Assembly: GCF_900116175.1 (NCBI RefSeq)
Contig: NZ_FPCH01000005.1
Location: 216,421 to 280,420 of the forward strand
DNA length: 64,000 nt
Direction of reading: 5' to 3'
DNA from: Hyphomicrobium facile
Lineage (GTDB): Bacteria > Pseudomonadota > Alphaproteobacteria > Rhizobiales > Hyphomicrobiaceae
Shown here: in pieces, positions 17,201 through 27,886 of the stretch
How positions within the stretch are numbered: the first letter of the stretch is position 1
Layout: each line of letters begins with the position of its first letter
Notes under the pieces: generated by a model
Told to the model about the DNA's origin: nothing
The model's input: the letters and a program-made list of their open reading frames with translations, nothing else
The model's database searches: none
Made by a program: the position numbers and the translations under genes

Positions 17201-17206
17201 TTGGCG

Positions 17207-18271
17207 ATGCGCTTTTCCGTCAAGCAAGTTTTGAAGGCTGCGATCGGCCTCGCGGCCGTGACAGGGTTTGCCCTGTCGCCTGCAAATGCGGCCGAGAAAA
17301 AAGACTTCAAAGTCGCCTGGTCGATTTATGTCGGCTGGATGCCATGGGGCTATGCGGCCGATTCCGGCATCGTGAAAAAATGGGCCGACAAGTACGGCAT
17401 CAACATCGAAGTCAAACAGTTCAACGACTACGTTGAATCCATCAATCAATACACGGCAGGCGCGTTCGACGCCGTCACCGTGACGAACATGGATGCGCTC
17501 TCCATTCCGGCTGCCGGCGGCGTCGATACGACGGCCGTGATCGTCGGCGACTTCTCGAACGGCAACGACGCCGTCATCCTGAAGAACAAGGACAAGCTCG
17601 CGGACATCAAGGGCCAGAACGTCAATCTCGTCGAGTTCTCGGTTTCGCATTACCTGCTCGCGCGCGGTCTCGAAAGCGCCGGGCTCGCCGAGAAGGATCT
17701 GAAAGTCGTCAACACGTCCGACGCCGATATGGCGGCTGCCTACAAGACGGCAGACGTCAGCGCTGTCGTGACTTGGAAGCCCATCGTCTCGACGATCCTT
17801 GAATCTCCAGACGCAAAGAAGGTCTTCGACAGCTCGCAAATTCCGGGCGAAATCATCGACCTCATGGTCGTCAACACGGCCGTGCTGAAAGACAACCCGA
17901 AGTTCGCGAAGGCGCTCGCGGGGATCTGGTACGAGACGCTTGCGACGCTGAAGGACGGCACAGTTTCGAAGGAGGCCATGGCCAAGGCTTCGGGCACCGA
18001 CCTCAAAGGCTTCGACGAACAGCTCGCGACGACGAAGCTGTTTTCAGATCCGAAAGACGCCGTGGCGTTCACCACCGGCAAAGATCTGAAGACGACGACT
18101 GAGCGCGTCTCCAAATTCCTGTTCGAGAAATCCCTGCTCGGCAAGGACGCGAAATCCGACGGCGCGATCGGCGTCGAATTCCCCGACAAAACGGTCTTCG
18201 GCGACAAGTCGAACGTCAAGTTCCGCTACGACGCGACGTTCATGAAAGAGGCGGAAGACGGCAAGCTTTAA
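17207..18271 (+). CDS. ABC transporter substrate-binding protein of the guanidine/urea carboxylase region
   Basis: This 354-residue exported protein has a Sec signal (MRFSVKQVLKAAIGLAAVTGFAL...ANA, cut near residue 27). The NMT1/TauA-like binding fold includes WSIYVGWMPWGYAADSG and the TSDADMAAAYKTADVSAVVTW segment. It matches the family annotated as the periplasmic binding protein of the urea carboxylase region. Given the riboswitch and the downstream enzymes, the ligand is more probably guanidine or a guanidine compound. I start at the ATG at 17207 after AGGACAGGGG; the open frame extends upstream to 17078 through the leader. It is the first gene of a tightly packed operon. Confidence 0.9.
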   Translation: MRFSVKQVLKAAIGLAAVTGFALSPANAAEKKDFKVAWSIYVGWMPWGYAADSGIVKKWADKYGINIEVKQFNDYVESINQYTAGAFDAVTVTNMDALSIPAAGGVDTTAVIVGDFSNGNDAVILKNKDKLADIKGQNVNLVEFSVSHYLLARGLESAGLAEKDLKVVNTSDADMAAAYKTADVSAVVTWKPIVSTILESPDAKKVFDSSQIPGEIIDLMVVNTAVLKDNPKFAKALAGIWYETLATLKDGTVSKEAMAKASGTDLKGFDEQLATTKLFSDPKDAVAFTTGKDLKTTTERVSKFLFEKSLLGKDAKSDGAIGVEFPDKTVFGDKSNVKFRYDATFMKEAEDGKL

Positions 18272-18310
18272 GCCGCCGCTTCTCGTAACGCACCGAAGGA
18301 AGGCGACCGC

Positions 18311-19129
18311 ATGCGCGCTATCAACTACCGGCCGGACAAGACCTGGCGCCTTGCCCTCGCCTTCCTGCCATTCGCATTACTCATACTCACCTACATTATC
18401 GCTTCCGACATTCGACTGACCGAAAATCCGAACGACAAGCTTCTTCCGTCTTTCGCCAAGATGGGCGAAACGATCGACGCTTACGCGATGAAACCCGATA
18501 CGCGCACGGGCGATCATCTGCTTTGGGCAGATACGTCGGCGAGCCTGACGCGTCTCATCGCGGGCCTTGCCATCTCGACGGCCATCGCGCTCGTTCTCGG
18601 CATCGTCATCGGGGTGCTGCCGGTCATGAGCGCCACACTCGGGCCAGTCGTGGCGGTGTTATCGATGGTGCCGCCACTCGCGCTCCTTCCCATTCTCTTC
18701 ATCGTCATGGGGCTCGGCGAAGCCTCGAAGATCACCCTGATCGTCGTCGGCACATCGCTGAAACTCATTCGCGACATCGCGCTTCGCGTGGAAGACATTC
18801 CGCGCGAGCAGCTCATCAAGGCGCAGACGCTCGGCGCATCGACGCCACAAATCGCCTTGCGCGTCGTGCTGCCGCAAATCTTGCCGCGACTGATCGATTC
18901 CGTTCGGCTGGAAATCGGTCCGGCGTGGCTCTTCCTGATTGCAGCCGAGGCGATCGCAGCCGATTCCGGTCTCGGCTACCGCATCTTCCTCGTTCGCCGC
19001 TATCTCTCGATGGATGTGATCCTGCCCTATGTCGCGTGGATCACGCTTCTGGCGTTCCTCATGGATCTTTCGCTCCGGCTGCTTCAACGCAAGTCGTTTC
19101 CCTGGTTTGCCGAAGCGAGAGCAGCATGA
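18311..19129 (+). CDS. ABC transporter permease (guanidine/urea carboxylase region)
   Basis: This 272-residue inner-membrane permease is of the TauC/SsuC type (binding-protein-dependent transport family), with about six membrane helices. The EAA-like cytoplasmic loop reads EQLIKAQTLGASTPQIALRVVLPQILPRLI. It lies 39 bases after the binding-protein gene and its stop overlaps the ATPase start (ATGA). Together the three genes form an importer. Its ATG follows GAAGGAAGG. Confidence 0.92.
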   Translation: MRAINYRPDKTWRLALAFLPFALLILTYIIASDIRLTENPNDKLLPSFAKMGETIDAYAMKPDTRTGDHLLWADTSASLTRLIAGLAISTAIALVLGIVIGVLPVMSATLGPVVAVLSMVPPLALLPILFIVMGLGEASKITLIVVGTSLKLIRDIALRVEDIPREQLIKAQTLGASTPQIALRVVLPQILPRLIDSVRLEIGPAWLFLIAAEAIAADSGLGYRIFLVRRYLSMDVILPYVAWITLLAFLMDLSLRLLQRKSFPWFAEARAA

Positions 19130-19965
19130 ACGCCATCGTCTTCGACAAGGTTTGGAAAGAATACGGCGATCACGTCGTGCTCGAGCAGATCAATCTCGAG
19201 ATCGAGACGCGCTCGTTCGTGGCGCTGGTCGGCCCATCGGGATGCGGCAAGACAACGTTCCTGCGATTGCTCCTCGGCGAAGAGCGGCCAACGCGCGGCA
19301 GCATTCTCGTCGAAGGTGTGCCGCTCAAAGCGGAGCCCGATGCGGACCGCGGCGTCGTCTTTCAACGCTACTCGGTGTTTCCGCATCTGACGGTTCTGGG
19401 CAACGTCATCATCGGACGAGAGTTCGAGAAGGCCGGCGCTCTCGGCCGCTTATTCGGCCGCGCGCGCAAACAGGCGGAAGACGACGCGCGCGAGCTTCTC
19501 ACCGCTGTCGGCCTCGCCGGCCAGGAGGCAAAATATCCGGCCGCGCTTTCGGGCGGAATGCAGCAGCGCCTTGCACTGGCGCAGGCGATCATGCGGCGGC
19601 CGAAGGTGCTTCTGCTCGACGAGCCTTTCGGCGCGCTCGATCCCGGCATCCGATCCGACATCCACGTACTGATGCGGCGCATCTGGAATGAATCCTCGCT
19701 GACGGTCGTGATGGTGACGCACGACCTCAGCGAAGCTTTCGAACTCGGTACGCGCATCATCGCTTTCGAGCGGCCGCGCAACCGGCCCGAGGAACTCGAG
19801 CGATATGGCGTCAGGCTTTCGGCCGACATTCCGACGCCACCTCCGACGGCGCCCGCTCTTCCGAAGGGCGCGACGATCACCAAGGATATCGAGATCTGGC
19901 CGAAGAAAGTTGCAGGGAGCCCAGGCGTTCTAACGCGTCACGGGCATTCTGCTCCGCGCTCTTAG
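19126..19965 (+). CDS. ABC transporter ATP-binding protein (guanidine/urea carboxylase region)
   Basis: This 279-residue ATPase has the Walker A GPSGCGKTT (about residues 37-45), the signature LSGGMQQRLALAQAI (about residues 142-156), Walker B VLLLDEPFGALD and the H-loop THDLSEA. The ATG at 19126 overlaps the permease stop by four bases, indicating translational coupling. The protein carries about 60 extra residues after the nucleotide-binding domain (RPRNRPEELERYGVRLSAD onward, with a Pro-rich stretch), a tail also known in relatives from urea carboxylase loci. It powers uptake of the operon's substrate. Confidence 0.92.
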   Translation: MNAIVFDKVWKEYGDHVVLEQINLEIETRSFVALVGPSGCGKTTFLRLLLGEERPTRGSILVEGVPLKAEPDADRGVVFQRYSVFPHLTVLGNVIIGREFEKAGALGRLFGRARKQAEDDARELLTAVGLAGQEAKYPAALSGGMQQRLALAQAIMRRPKVLLLDEPFGALDPGIRSDIHVLMRRIWNESSLTVVMVTHDLSEAFELGTRIIAFERPRNRPEELERYGVRLSADIPTPPPTAPALPKGATITKDIEIWPKKVAGSPGVLTRHGHSAPRS

Positions 19966-20078
19966 GTGTTCACGCTTTCCGCGAGGGACGACCCTCAGCG
20001 GCTTCTCACGAACCCGGGACGACCCGGACTGGTGCGCCAGCGGCGTCTTTCAAGGAACGTTTCTGCTTTGAGGAAAAA

Positions 20079-20813
20079 ATGGGGAATTTGATCTACGGGG
20101 ATACGCTGCCAGGAGGTAAGCACTGGTCGCTGCTGATGCGCCGAAACATGCGGCTGCGCCTGACCGATGTCGAGGGCGGCGCCAACATCGGCATGCTCTT
20201 CTACAATCCGCAGAATCTGCTCGAGCGCTATAACGCGCCCGATACGCTGAAATGTCAGCACACGTTCAAGCTCACCACCGGTCACTGCCTCTACTCGGAT
20301 ATGGGCCGCATCTTTTGCTCGGTCGTGTCGGACACGTTCGGCTGGCACGATACGGTCTCCGGCAATACGACGAAGGCCATCGTCGCGCGGAAGTGGGGTG
20401 AGAAAAACTATCAGACGGCGCGCAACGACTGGCAGCAGAACGGCCACGACAGCTTTCTCGTCGAAGGGGCGAAGTATGGACTTGGCCGCCGCGACTTGGC
20501 TGCGAACGTCAACTGGTTCAGCAAGATCGCCGTCGCGTCCGACGGCGCGATGTCGCTCGATACTTCGGCTGCGAAGGCCGGCGCTCAGGTCGAGTTGCGC
20601 TTCGAGATCGATACGCTCGTTCTCTTCCACACCTGCCCCCATCCCTTGAATCTCGCGAATGCCTATCCCCGGAAAGCAGTGCACTTCGAGATCTTCGAGG
20701 GGCCGCCCGCGGCGCTCGATGACCCCGCGCGGCTTTCCGCGCCCGAGAACGAACGCGGTTTCGAGAACAACCGCATTTTCCTCGCCGGTTGCTGTGGAGA
20801 CGGGCATCAATGA
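20079..20813 (+). CDS. Urea carboxylase-associated protein 1 / carboxyguanidine deiminase subunit
   Basis: This 244-residue DUF1989 protein matches the family long called urea carboxylase-associated protein 1. Recognisable blocks are [52 protein letters not shown] and [13 protein letters not shown]. Published work on guanidine assimilation assigns the pair of associated proteins as a heteromeric carboxyguanidine deiminase (CgdAB), which removes ammonia from carboxyguanidine to give allophanate. It is followed with a 4-base overlap by its partner. The ATG follows TGAGGAAAAA. Which subunit is A or B is not settled here. Confidence 0.88.
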   Translation: MGNLIYGDTLPGGKHWSLLMRRNMRLRLTDVEGGANIGMLFYNPQNLLERYNAPDTLKCQHTFKLTTGHCLYSDMGRIFCSVVSDTFGWHDTVSGNTTKAIVARKWGEKNYQTARNDWQQNGHDSFLVEGAKYGLGRRDLAANVNWFSKIAVASDGAMSLDTSAAKAGAQVELRFEIDTLVLFHTCPHPLNLANAYPRKAVHFEIFEGPPAALDDPARLSAPENERGFENNRIFLAGCCGDGHQ

Positions 20814-21457
20814 TCAAAGAAAGCACGCTTCGCGAAGTCGACGCGATCTATCGCCGTATCGTTCCGGCCGGCGAATATTGGATGCACGTCGTCTGTGAGG
20901 GCGAGACCCTTCGCCTTCTCGATCTCGAAGGCAATCAGGCGGCCGATACTCTGTTCTTCAACGCCGATGATCCGGCGGAACGCTACTCGGCGTCCGACAC
21001 CATCCGGGAGCAAGGCAATATCTATCTGACCGCTGGTTCGGTGCTTCGTTCCGATATCTGCCGTCCGATGCTGACGATCACGGCCGATACGGTCGGGCGC
21101 CACGATACACTCGGCGGCGCGTGCGCGACGGAGAGCAACACCGTTCGCTACGCACTCGAGAAGAAATCGATGCATGCGTGCCGCGATAGCTTCCTGCTCG
21201 CGATCGCCGAGAACGAGCAGTACGGCCTCTCGAAACGCGACATCGGACACAACATCAACTTCTTCATGAACGTGCCGGTTACGCCCGAAGGCGGGCTGAC
21301 GTTCGAGGATGGTCTGTCGGCGCCGGGCAAATACGTCGAGATGACCGCGCACATGAACGTCATCGTGCTCATCTCGAACTGTCCGCAGCTCAACAATCCT
21401 TGCAACGCCTACAACCCCACGCCGATCGAAGTTCTCATCTGGGGTAAGGGGGCCTGA
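20810..21457 (+). CDS. Urea carboxylase-associated protein 2 / carboxyguanidine deiminase partner subunit
   Basis: This 215-residue DUF1989 paralogue of the previous gene carries [54 protein letters not shown] and [11 protein letters not shown] place the start at the ATG at 20810, which overlaps the upstream stop (ATGA), rather than at 20789. Together with the upstream protein it is expected to form the carboxyguanidine deiminase that feeds allophanate to the hydrolase. The two proteins share the spacing of the YSASDT / YNAPDT and RHDT / WHDT motifs, so they arose by duplication. Confidence 0.88.
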   Translation: MIKESTLREVDAIYRRIVPAGEYWMHVVCEGETLRLLDLEGNQAADTLFFNADDPAERYSASDTIREQGNIYLTAGSVLRSDICRPMLTITADTVGRHDTLGGACATESNTVRYALEKKSMHACRDSFLLAIAENEQYGLSKRDIGHNINFFMNVPVTPEGGLTFEDGLSAPGKYVEMTAHMNVIVLISNCPQLNNPCNAYNPTPIEVLIWGKGA

Positions 21458-21462
21458 CGTCC

Positions 21463-24400
21463 ATGTTTCGCAAAGTCCTGATCGCCAATCGCGGCGCCAT
21501 CGCCTGCCGTATCATCAGAACGCTCGACCGCATGGGGATTGCGAGCGTCGCAGTCTATTCCGAGGCCGATCGCCATTCGATGCATGTCCGCCAAGCGGGC
21601 GAAGCCGTCGCCATTGGCCCATCACCCGCGGCCGAGAGCTACCTCAAGTTCGACGCCATACTCGAGGCTGCAAAGAAGACCGGCGCGGAAGCCATTCATC
21701 CGGGTTACGGCTTTCTGTCGGAAAATCCCGATTTCGCGGACGCGTGCGAAGCGGCGGGCATCGTGTTCATCGGGCCGAAGGCGAAGCACATGCGCGCCTT
21801 CGGATTGAAGCACAAGGCGCGCGAGCTTGCGCTTGAAGCAAATGTTCCATTGGCGCCGGGTTCCGGGCTCATCAGCGATGTCGAACACGCCAAGAGCGAA
21901 GCCCAGCGCATCGGCTATCCCGTGATGATCAAGAGCACGGCGGGTGGCGGCGGCATCGGGTTGCAACTCGTTTCGACCGCGGATGAAATCGCGCCGATGT
22001 TCGAGCGCGTCGAACGCCTCGCCCGCAACAACTTCAAGGATGCCGGTATCTTCATCGAGAAGTATGTGGCGCGCGGCCGCCACATCGAGGTGCAGATTTT
22101 CGGCGACGGCCGCGGCAACGTCGTCTCGCTCGGCGAACGCGATTGCTCGGCGCAGCGGCGCAACCAAAAGGTCATCGAGGAGACGCCTGCGCCAAATCTT
22201 CCCGAGGAGACGCGCGCGGCGCTCTGGGAGACGGCTCGACGCCTCGGCCAGTCCGTCAATTACGAAAGCGCGGGCACCGTCGAATATCTCTACGACGCCG
22301 AGACGAACGAGTTCTATTTTCTCGAGGTCAATACGCGGCTTCAGGTGGAGCATGGCGTGACCGAAGAGGTCGTCGGCGCCGATCTCGTCGAATGGATGGT
22401 GCGGCAGGCGGCGGGAGAATTGCAGCCGCTCGATCAATCCAAGATTTCGCCAACGGGCGCATCGATCCAAGTCCGGCTTTATGCGGAAGATCCGGCGCGC
22501 GATTTCCGGCCAAGCTCCGGCCGGTTGACCGACGTTTCCTGGCCAAAGGTCGCGCGCATCGAGACGTGGGTGCAGAGCGGCTCGGACGTTTCGCCCTACT
22601 ACGATCCGATGATTGCGAAGATCATCGTCAAGGGTTCGTCACGCGAGGATGCGCTGGCGCGACTTCGATCGGTGCTCGATCAAACGCGCATCGGCGGTCT
22701 CGAAACCAATCTCGATTATCTTCGCCAGCTCGCGGGCTCCAGTGTCTTCGCGAAAGCCGAGATGCTGACGCGGACGCTGCAGACATTCGCTTATAAGGCC
22801 GACACGATGGAAGTTCTGTCGCCGGGCACGCAGACGACGGTCCAGGATTGGCCGGGACGTGTCGGCTATTGGGCGGTCGGCGTGCCGCCGTCAGGCCCCA
22901 TGGATGCGTTGTCGTTTCGCTTAGCCAATCGCATTGTCGGCAACGACGAAGGCGCTGCCGGGATCGAGACGACGCTCGCGGGGCCGTCGCTCAAGTTCAA
23001 CACCGACGCAGTGATCTGCCTCGCGGGGGCGGAGCTGACGGCGACGCTCGACGGTGCGCCTGTGGTCTACTGGGAGGCCATCCAGATCAAGGCCGGACAG
23101 GTGCTGAAGATCGGCGGCGTGAAGGGGCCGGGCGTGCGGGCCTACATCGCCGTTCGCGGCGGGATCGACGTTCCGTCGTATCTCGGAAGCAAATCCACGT
23201 TCACGCTCGGCAAGTTCGGCGGTCACGGCGGACGCGTTTTGATGACGGGCGACGTGCTTCACATCGGCCGCGACGCGACGAGCTTTCCTTCGGCGCGTCT
23301 TCCGGCAGAGCTTAAGCCTCGCCTCGTCCATACCTGGGATATCGGCGTTCTCTACGGTCCGCATGGCGCGCCAGATTTCTTCGCGCCGGAATACATCGAC
23401 ACGTTCTTCTCGAGCGATTGGGAGGTTCATTACAATTCCAATCCGACCGGCATTCGCTTGATCGGACCGAAGCCCGTCTGGGCGCGCACCGACGGCGGCG
23501 AAGCCGGGCTTCATCCAAGCAATATTCACGACAACGCCTATGCCATCGGGACGATCGATTTCACCGGCGACATGCCCGTCATCCTCGGCCCCGACGGTCC
23601 GTCGCTCGGCGGCTTTGTGTGCCCCGCCACCATTGTGCAAGCCGAGCTTTGGAAGATGGGTCAGCTACGGCCGGGCGACAAGGTGCGCTTCACGCGTCTC
23701 TCTCCCGCCGAGGCGGCCGCGCGCCTTGCCAAGCAGAACGCAGAGATCGCAACGCTGAAGTCTATCGCCGCGCCGTCGTTTCCGCATGCGAAGTGGGGCG
23801 CGGACGATTGCATCGTCGGCGGCCGCGAGGCGTCCGGCGACAAGCCGCGCGTCGTCTATCGCCGCGCGGGCGACGCTTACATGCTCGTCGAGTACGGCCC
23901 GATCATCCTCGATTTCACGTTACGCTTCCGCGCGCACGCGCTGATGACCGCTCTCGAACAGCGAAAGCTGGGGGGCATCCTCGATCTGACGCCCGGCATC
24001 CGATCCTTGCAGGTCCATTACGATAGTACGGCGCTGCCTCTCGAAGATTTGCTCGCGGAGCTTTCGCGCATCGAAGATACGCTCGGAGACTTGAGCGACA
24101 TCGAGGTGCCGTCGCGCATCGTGCATCTGCCGCTGTCGTGGAACGACCCCGCAGTGCAGAAGACGATCGACAAATATATCCAGGGCGTCAGACCCGATGC
24201 ACCTTGGTGTCCTTCGAACATCGAGTTCATCCGGCGCATCAACGGCCTCGAGTCCATCGAGGACGTGCTGAGGATCGTGTTCGACGCGACGTACGTCGTA
24301 CTCGGGCTCGGCGACGTGTATCTCGGTGCGCCGGTCGCGACGCCGGTCGATCCGCGTCATCGTCTCGTCACGACGAAATACAATCCGGCGCGAACGTGGA

Positions 24401-25083
24401 CACCCGACAACGTCGTCGGCATCGGCGGCGCTTACATTTGCATTTACGGCATGGAGGGCCCCGGCGGCTACCAGCTATTCGGCCGGACGTGCCAAGTCTG
24501 GAACACGTATCGCACCACGGACGCGTTTGAAGCCGGGTCGCCGTGGCTTTTGCGGTTCTTCGATCAGATCCGTTTCTATCCGGTCTCGAGCGAAGAGCTG
24601 GCCGCGTTCCGCGACGGCTTTCTCGAAGGGAAGGCCAACGTCAAAATCGAAGAGACAACGTTTCGTCTCAGGGACTATCAGGCATTCATTGCCGAGAACG
24701 AAGAGTCGATCGGCGCCTTCAAGTCGCGTCAGCAGGCGGCCTTCGAGGCTGAGCGGGCGCGCTGGCAGCAAGTCGATCAGGAAGGCGCCGCGGGCGCGTC
24801 AGACGGCGACATCGAAGATGACGGAGCCGCCGTTCTGCCGCCGGGAGCCACCGCCGTCGAGAGCCCGGTTCCCGGCAGCGTCTGGAAGGTTCTCGTCGAG
24901 CCCGGAACGACGGTCGCCGAGGGCGAGACCCTGATAATCGTTGAGTCGATGAAAATGGAAATGGCCGTGCCGGCGCCGCAAAGCGGGGTCGTTCACGAAG
25001 TGCGCTGCGTCGAAGGGCGGGCTGTGGCCCTTGGCCAGGCTCTCGTTATCCTAAGAGAGCCACATGCGGAGGCGACGGCGTGA
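21463..25083 (+). CDS. Biotin-dependent guanidine carboxylase (annotated in databases as urea carboxylase)
   Basis: This 1206-residue multidomain enzyme starts with biotin carboxylase (residues 1-445: [14 protein letters not shown], the [13 protein letters not shown]-grasp loop, [14 protein letters not shown]). A KipA/AHS2-like domain follows (about 449-770), then a KipI/AHS1-like domain (about 795-1085), which together form the carboxyltransferase. The C-terminal biotinyl carrier (1132-1203) has ESMKMEM and the biotin lysine at 1164. The enzyme carboxylates an amide-type nitrogen using ATP and bicarbonate. In this operon, with a guanidine-I riboswitch and both associated proteins, guanidine is the likely substrate. 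Its length is that of stand-alone bacterial enzymes, with the hydrolase encoded separately. It starts 5 bases after the previous stop. Confidence 0.95.
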   Translation: MFRKVLIANRGAIACRIIRTLDRMGIASVAVYSEADRHSMHVRQAGEAVAIGPSPAAESYLKFDAILEAAKKTGAEAIHPGYGFLSENPDFADACEAAGIVFIGPKAKHMRAFGLKHKARELALEANVPLAPGSGLISDVEHAKSEAQRIGYPVMIKSTAGGGGIGLQLVSTADEIAPMFERVERLARNNFKDAGIFIEKYVARGRHIEVQIFGDGRGNVVSLGERDCSAQRRNQKVIEETPAPNLPEETRAALWETARRLGQSVNYESAGTVEYLYDAETNEFYFLEVNTRLQVEHGVTEEVVGADLVEWMVRQAAGELQPLDQSKISPTGASIQVRLYAEDPARDFRPSSGRLTDVSWPKVARIETWVQSGSDVSPYYDPMIAKIIVKGSSREDALARLRSVLDQTRIGGLETNLDYLRQLAGSSVFAKAEMLTRTLQTFAYKADTMEVLSPGTQTTVQDWPGRVGYWAVGVPPSGPMDALSFRLANRIVGNDEGAAGIETTLAGPSLKFNTDAVICLAGAELTATLDGAPVVYWEAIQIKAGQVLKIGGVKGPGVRAYIAVRGGIDVPSYLGSKSTFTLGKFGGHGGRVLMTGDVLHIGRDATSFPSARLPAELKPRLVHTWDIGVLYGPHGAPDFFAPEYIDTFFSSDWEVHYNSNPTGIRLIGPKPVWARTDGGEAGLHPSNIHDNAYAIGTIDFTGDMPVILGPDGPSLGGFVCPATIVQAELWKMGQLRPGDKVRFTRLSPAEAAARLAKQNAEIATLKSIAAPSFPHAKWGADDCIVGGREASGDKPRVVYRRAGDAYMLVEYGPIILDFTLRFRAHALMTALEQRKLGGILDLTPGIRSLQVHYDSTALPLEDLLAELSRIEDTLGDLSDIEVPSRIVHLPLSWNDPAVQKTIDKYIQGVRPDAPWCPSNIEFIRRINGLESIEDVLRIVFDATYVVLGLGDVYLGAPVATPVDPRHRLVTTKYNPARTWTPDNVVGIGGAYICIYGMEGPGGYQLFGRTCQVWNTYRTTDAFEAGSPWLLRFFDQIRFYPVSSEELAAFRDGFLEGKANVKIEETTFRLRDYQAFIAENEESIGAFKSRQQAAFEAERARWQQVDQEGAAGASDGDIEDDGAAVLPPGATAVESPVPGSVWKVLVEPGTTVAEGETLIIVESMKMEMAVPAPQSGVVHEVRCVEGRAVALGQALVILREPHAEATA

Positions 25084-26864
25084 CCCTATCACTCGACATC
25101 GCAAATCTCACCGCTCTCTACGAACGCGGAAAGACGACACCCGAAGCAACGATCGAAGAGATCTTCGCGCGCATCGGGGCGAAGGACGTTGCGCCCGACT
25201 GGATCGCGCTTCGCGATAAGGAGAGCGTTCTCGATAGCGTTCGCCGCGCGCCGCGGGGGCCCCTTTACGGCATTCCATTTGCCGTCAAGGACAACATCGA
25301 CGTCGCCGGGATGCCGACGACATGCGGTTGTCCGGCTTTCGCCTACGTGGCCGAGCGTTCGGCGACGGTCGTCGAGCGGCTCGAAGCGGCCGGCGCCATC
25401 CTGATCGGCAAAACGAACCTCGACCAGTTTGCGACCGGGCTCAACGGCACGCGCTCGCCTTATGGCATTCCGGCGAACGTCTTCAATGCGGACTACATTT
25501 CCGGCGGCTCGAGCTCGGGTTCGGCCGTCGTCGTCGCCGCGGGTCTCGTTTCGTTTTCCCTCGGTACGGACACGGCGGGATCGGGCCGCGTTCCGGCGGC
25601 CTTCAACAACATCGTGGGTCTGAAGCCGACGAAAGGCATCATCTCGACGCGTGGCGTGGTGCCTGCCTGCAAGAGCCAAGATGCGGTTTCGATTTTTGCG
25701 CTCACCGTTGCGGACGCCGCCAAGGTTGCAGAAGCAGCCGTCGCCTTCGACAAGGACGACTGTTTCGCGCGGGCCGACGCGCCGTCATTCGCCGTCGAGA
25801 CCGCCGGGCGTCCGCTGAGAATTGGCATTCCCAATGCGCCGCTGTCGTTTTTCGAAGATGGCGAGTATCAGCGGCTCTATCATCACACGATCGATCGCCT
25901 CGCCGGGCTCGGCGCCGAGATCACCCCCTTCAACTTCGCGCCATTTCGCGACACGGCGGCCATGCTTTACGACGGTCCGTGGGTGGCCGAGCGGCTGTTT
26001 GCCGTCGACGACATGAACGACGATGACCTTCATCCCGTCGTTCGCGACATCATCCATAACGGCCGGAATAAATCCGCGCTCGCGACGTTCGAGAGCTTTT
26101 ATCGACTCGCGGAGTATCGCCGCGCGGCGGACGCCGAGTGGAACCGCATGGACGTGATGGTGCTGCCCACGGCGGGCACGACGTACAAAATCGCCGATAT
26201 GCTGGCCGATCCCGTTCGCCTCAACTCGAACCTCGGCGCGTATACGAATTTCGTCAATCTCCTCGACCTCTCGGCGCTCGCCGTTCCGGCGGGCTTTCGC
26301 GAGGACGGTATCCCGTTCGGCGTGACACTGATCGGCCGCGCATTCGCCGACGGACAACTCGCGGCGATCGGTGATGCTCTTCACCGCGCGCTCGATGGTG
26401 CGAAGCTTGGCGCGACGCAGGCTGCATTGTCCGATGCCGCGCCAGTCGCCGCGAAGCCCGCCAAGAAGAAGACGGTCGAGGTCGCGGTGGTCGGCGCGCA
26501 TCTCAGGGGCCAGCCGCTCAACAGCCAGCTCACCGAGCGAGACGCCATCTACCGGGAGACGGCGCGCACGGCTGCGGGATACCGGCTTTACGCCTTGCCC
26601 GGCACGACCCCGCCGAAACCGGGCCTCGTCTTCGAAGGCACCGGGCCGGGTGCGATCGAAGTCGAAATCTGGGAAATGGACGAGGCCGCGTTCGGGTCGT
26701 TCGTGGCGCTCATACCGGCCCCGCTCGGGATCGGGACGCTTGTGCTCGAAGGCGGCCGGCAGGTGAAAGGCTTCCTTTGCGAAAGCCATGCCGTTCGCGG
26801 GGCCGAGGACATTACGGAGTTCGGGGGCTGGCGGGCCTGGCTCGGCCGGACGGCTGTCGCCTGA
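25080..26864 (+). CDS. atzF: Allophanate hydrolase
   Basis: This 594-residue amidase-signature enzyme hydrolyses allophanate to ammonia and CO2. The catalytic lysine is K70 ([12 protein letters not shown]), the serine-rich loop GGSSSGS covers residues 142-148, and the nucleophilic serine is S168 in [10 protein letters not shown] separate C-terminal domain (about residues 470-594, [18 protein letters not shown] to the end) is characteristic of full-length allophanate hydrolases such as AtzF. The start is a GTG overlapping the carboxylase stop (GTGA), so translation is coupled. It is the last enzyme of the operon; a short GC stem without a T-run follows at 26912-26928. Confidence 0.94.
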   Translation: MTLSLDIANLTALYERGKTTPEATIEEIFARIGAKDVAPDWIALRDKESVLDSVRRAPRGPLYGIPFAVKDNIDVAGMPTTCGCPAFAYVAERSATVVERLEAAGAILIGKTNLDQFATGLNGTRSPYGIPANVFNADYISGGSSSGSAVVVAAGLVSFSLGTDTAGSGRVPAAFNNIVGLKPTKGIISTRGVVPACKSQDAVSIFALTVADAAKVAEAAVAFDKDDCFARADAPSFAVETAGRPLRIGIPNAPLSFFEDGEYQRLYHHTIDRLAGLGAEITPFNFAPFRDTAAMLYDGPWVAERLFAVDDMNDDDLHPVVRDIIHNGRNKSALATFESFYRLAEYRRAADAEWNRMDVMVLPTAGTTYKIADMLADPVRLNSNLGAYTNFVNLLDLSALAVPAGFREDGIPFGVTLIGRAFADGQLAAIGDALHRALDGAKLGATQAALSDAAPVAAKPAKKKTVEVAVVGAHLRGQPLNSQLTERDAIYRETARTAAGYRLYALPGTTPPKPGLVFEGTGPGAIEVEIWEMDEAAFGSFVALIPAPLGIGTLVLEGGRQVKGFLCESHAVRGAEDITEFGGWRAWLGRTAVA

Positions 26865-26911
26865 TCCGGTCGCCTCAAGATGAAATAAATTGCTGCGAAT
26901 ACTGTGTTTTA

Positions 26912-26928
26912 GACGGCGGCTCGCCGTC
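26912..26928 (+). terminator. GC-rich stem-loop after the guanidine operon
   Basis: GACGGCG and CGCCGTC pair around a 3-base loop (GCT), 48 bases after the allophanate hydrolase stop. There is no downstream T-run, so it is only a possible terminator or RNA-end stabiliser. Confidence 0.35.
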
Positions 26929-27043
26929 GCGACGCCCTGTCTTGCGAAATAGATGACTGCGCCACCATATTAATGTAGTCTTTTATTCTAGATTTAGCGT
27001 CCCGGACGCATGAGATCGCCTTGAGGCGGCAAGCGAGGAAACG

Positions 27044-27865
27044 ATGCGCAACAGAATTATCCGCTCCACGATTGTTGCCGGACTGACGGCAGTCCTGGGG
27101 ATGATCGCGGCTCAGTCAGGCGCGCGAGCCGATGACACGGCCGTCATCTGGGACAGCATCCGGACAGATCTTTTCGGAACGCGCGAGGTTGCGGACGGCG
27201 CCGGGAAAGTAGCGCTCGAAGCGCCGTACCGGGCGGAAGACGCCTCCACGGTTCCCCTCACCGTTCGCCTTCCAACTGAATTCGCGAAGGACGTGAAATC
27301 CCTGACGCTCGTCATCGACAAGAACCCCTCCCCCGTCGTCGCGACCTTCACGTACGGCGACGCGGCCGGCAACGGCGAACGCGTTCTCGCCACGCGCGTC
27401 CGCATTGACCAATATTCGAATGTCCGCGCGATCGCCGAGACGAACGACGGCAAACTATTCATGACGATCAAGTTCGTGAAGGCGTCGGGCGGCTGCTCGG
27501 CTCCGGCCGGCAAGGACCCGGAAGAAGCGGCGAAGACGATGGGCAAGATGAAGGTGATGACCGCTTTCAAGGACCCGGATAACGTGGCTGCACAAGAAGC
27601 TCAGGTGATGATCCGTCATCCCAACAGTTCGGGCTTGCAGATGGATCAGGCGACCGGCCTCTATATCCCGACGCATTTCGTGGACAAGGTTGCCGTGAGG
27701 ACGGGCGGCAAAACCGTTTTCACGATGACCGGCGGCATCTCGATCAGCGAGAATCCGAACTTCCGATTCACCTATCAGGGCAATCCCTCGGACGTGATGA
27801 GCGTCGATGCGGAAGATTCGCAAGGCAACACGTTCAAGGGCAACTCTACTCCGAGCCAATCCTGA
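27044..27865 (+). CDS. SoxYZ-like fused sulfur carrier protein (quinoprotein dehydrogenase-associated type)
   Basis: This 273-residue exported protein has a signal peptide (MRNRIIRSTIVAGLTAVLGM..., cut after ARA near residue 29). The first half is SoxY-like, with a carrier arm KASGGCSAP whose only cysteine is residue 151. The second half is SoxZ-like (MIRHPNSSGLQMDQATGLYIPTHFV, then an Ig-like fold). In classical Sox the carrier cysteine sits at the extreme C-terminus of SoxY; here it is in the linker between the fused halves. The family is known from neighbourhoods of PQQ dehydrogenases. Here it precedes soxC- and soxD-like genes and presumably carries their sulfur substrate. The ATG has a GAGGAAA site. 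Confidence 0.88.
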   Translation: MRNRIIRSTIVAGLTAVLGMIAAQSGARADDTAVIWDSIRTDLFGTREVADGAGKVALEAPYRAEDASTVPLTVRLPTEFAKDVKSLTLVIDKNPSPVVATFTYGDAAGNGERVLATRVRIDQYSNVRAIAETNDGKLFMTIKFVKASGGCSAPAGKDPEEAAKTMGKMKVMTAFKDPDNVAAQEAQVMIRHPNSSGLQMDQATGLYIPTHFVDKVAVRTGGKTVFTMTGGISISENPNFRFTYQGNPSDVMSVDAEDSQGNTFKGNSTPSQS

Positions 27866-27886
27866 CGTCGTTTGCGGAACGGCCTC

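Noticed and set aside
17078..17206. Upstream in-frame extension of the binding-protein gene to 17078
   Set aside because: It runs through the riboswitch leader, lacks a signal peptide at its start, and the ATG at 17207 has a good ribosome binding site followed at once by a Sec signal.
25080..26864. Fusion of carboxylase and hydrolase into one urea amidolyase
   Set aside because: The genes overlap by four bases with a stop (TGA) and a separate GTG start, so they are coupled but distinct.
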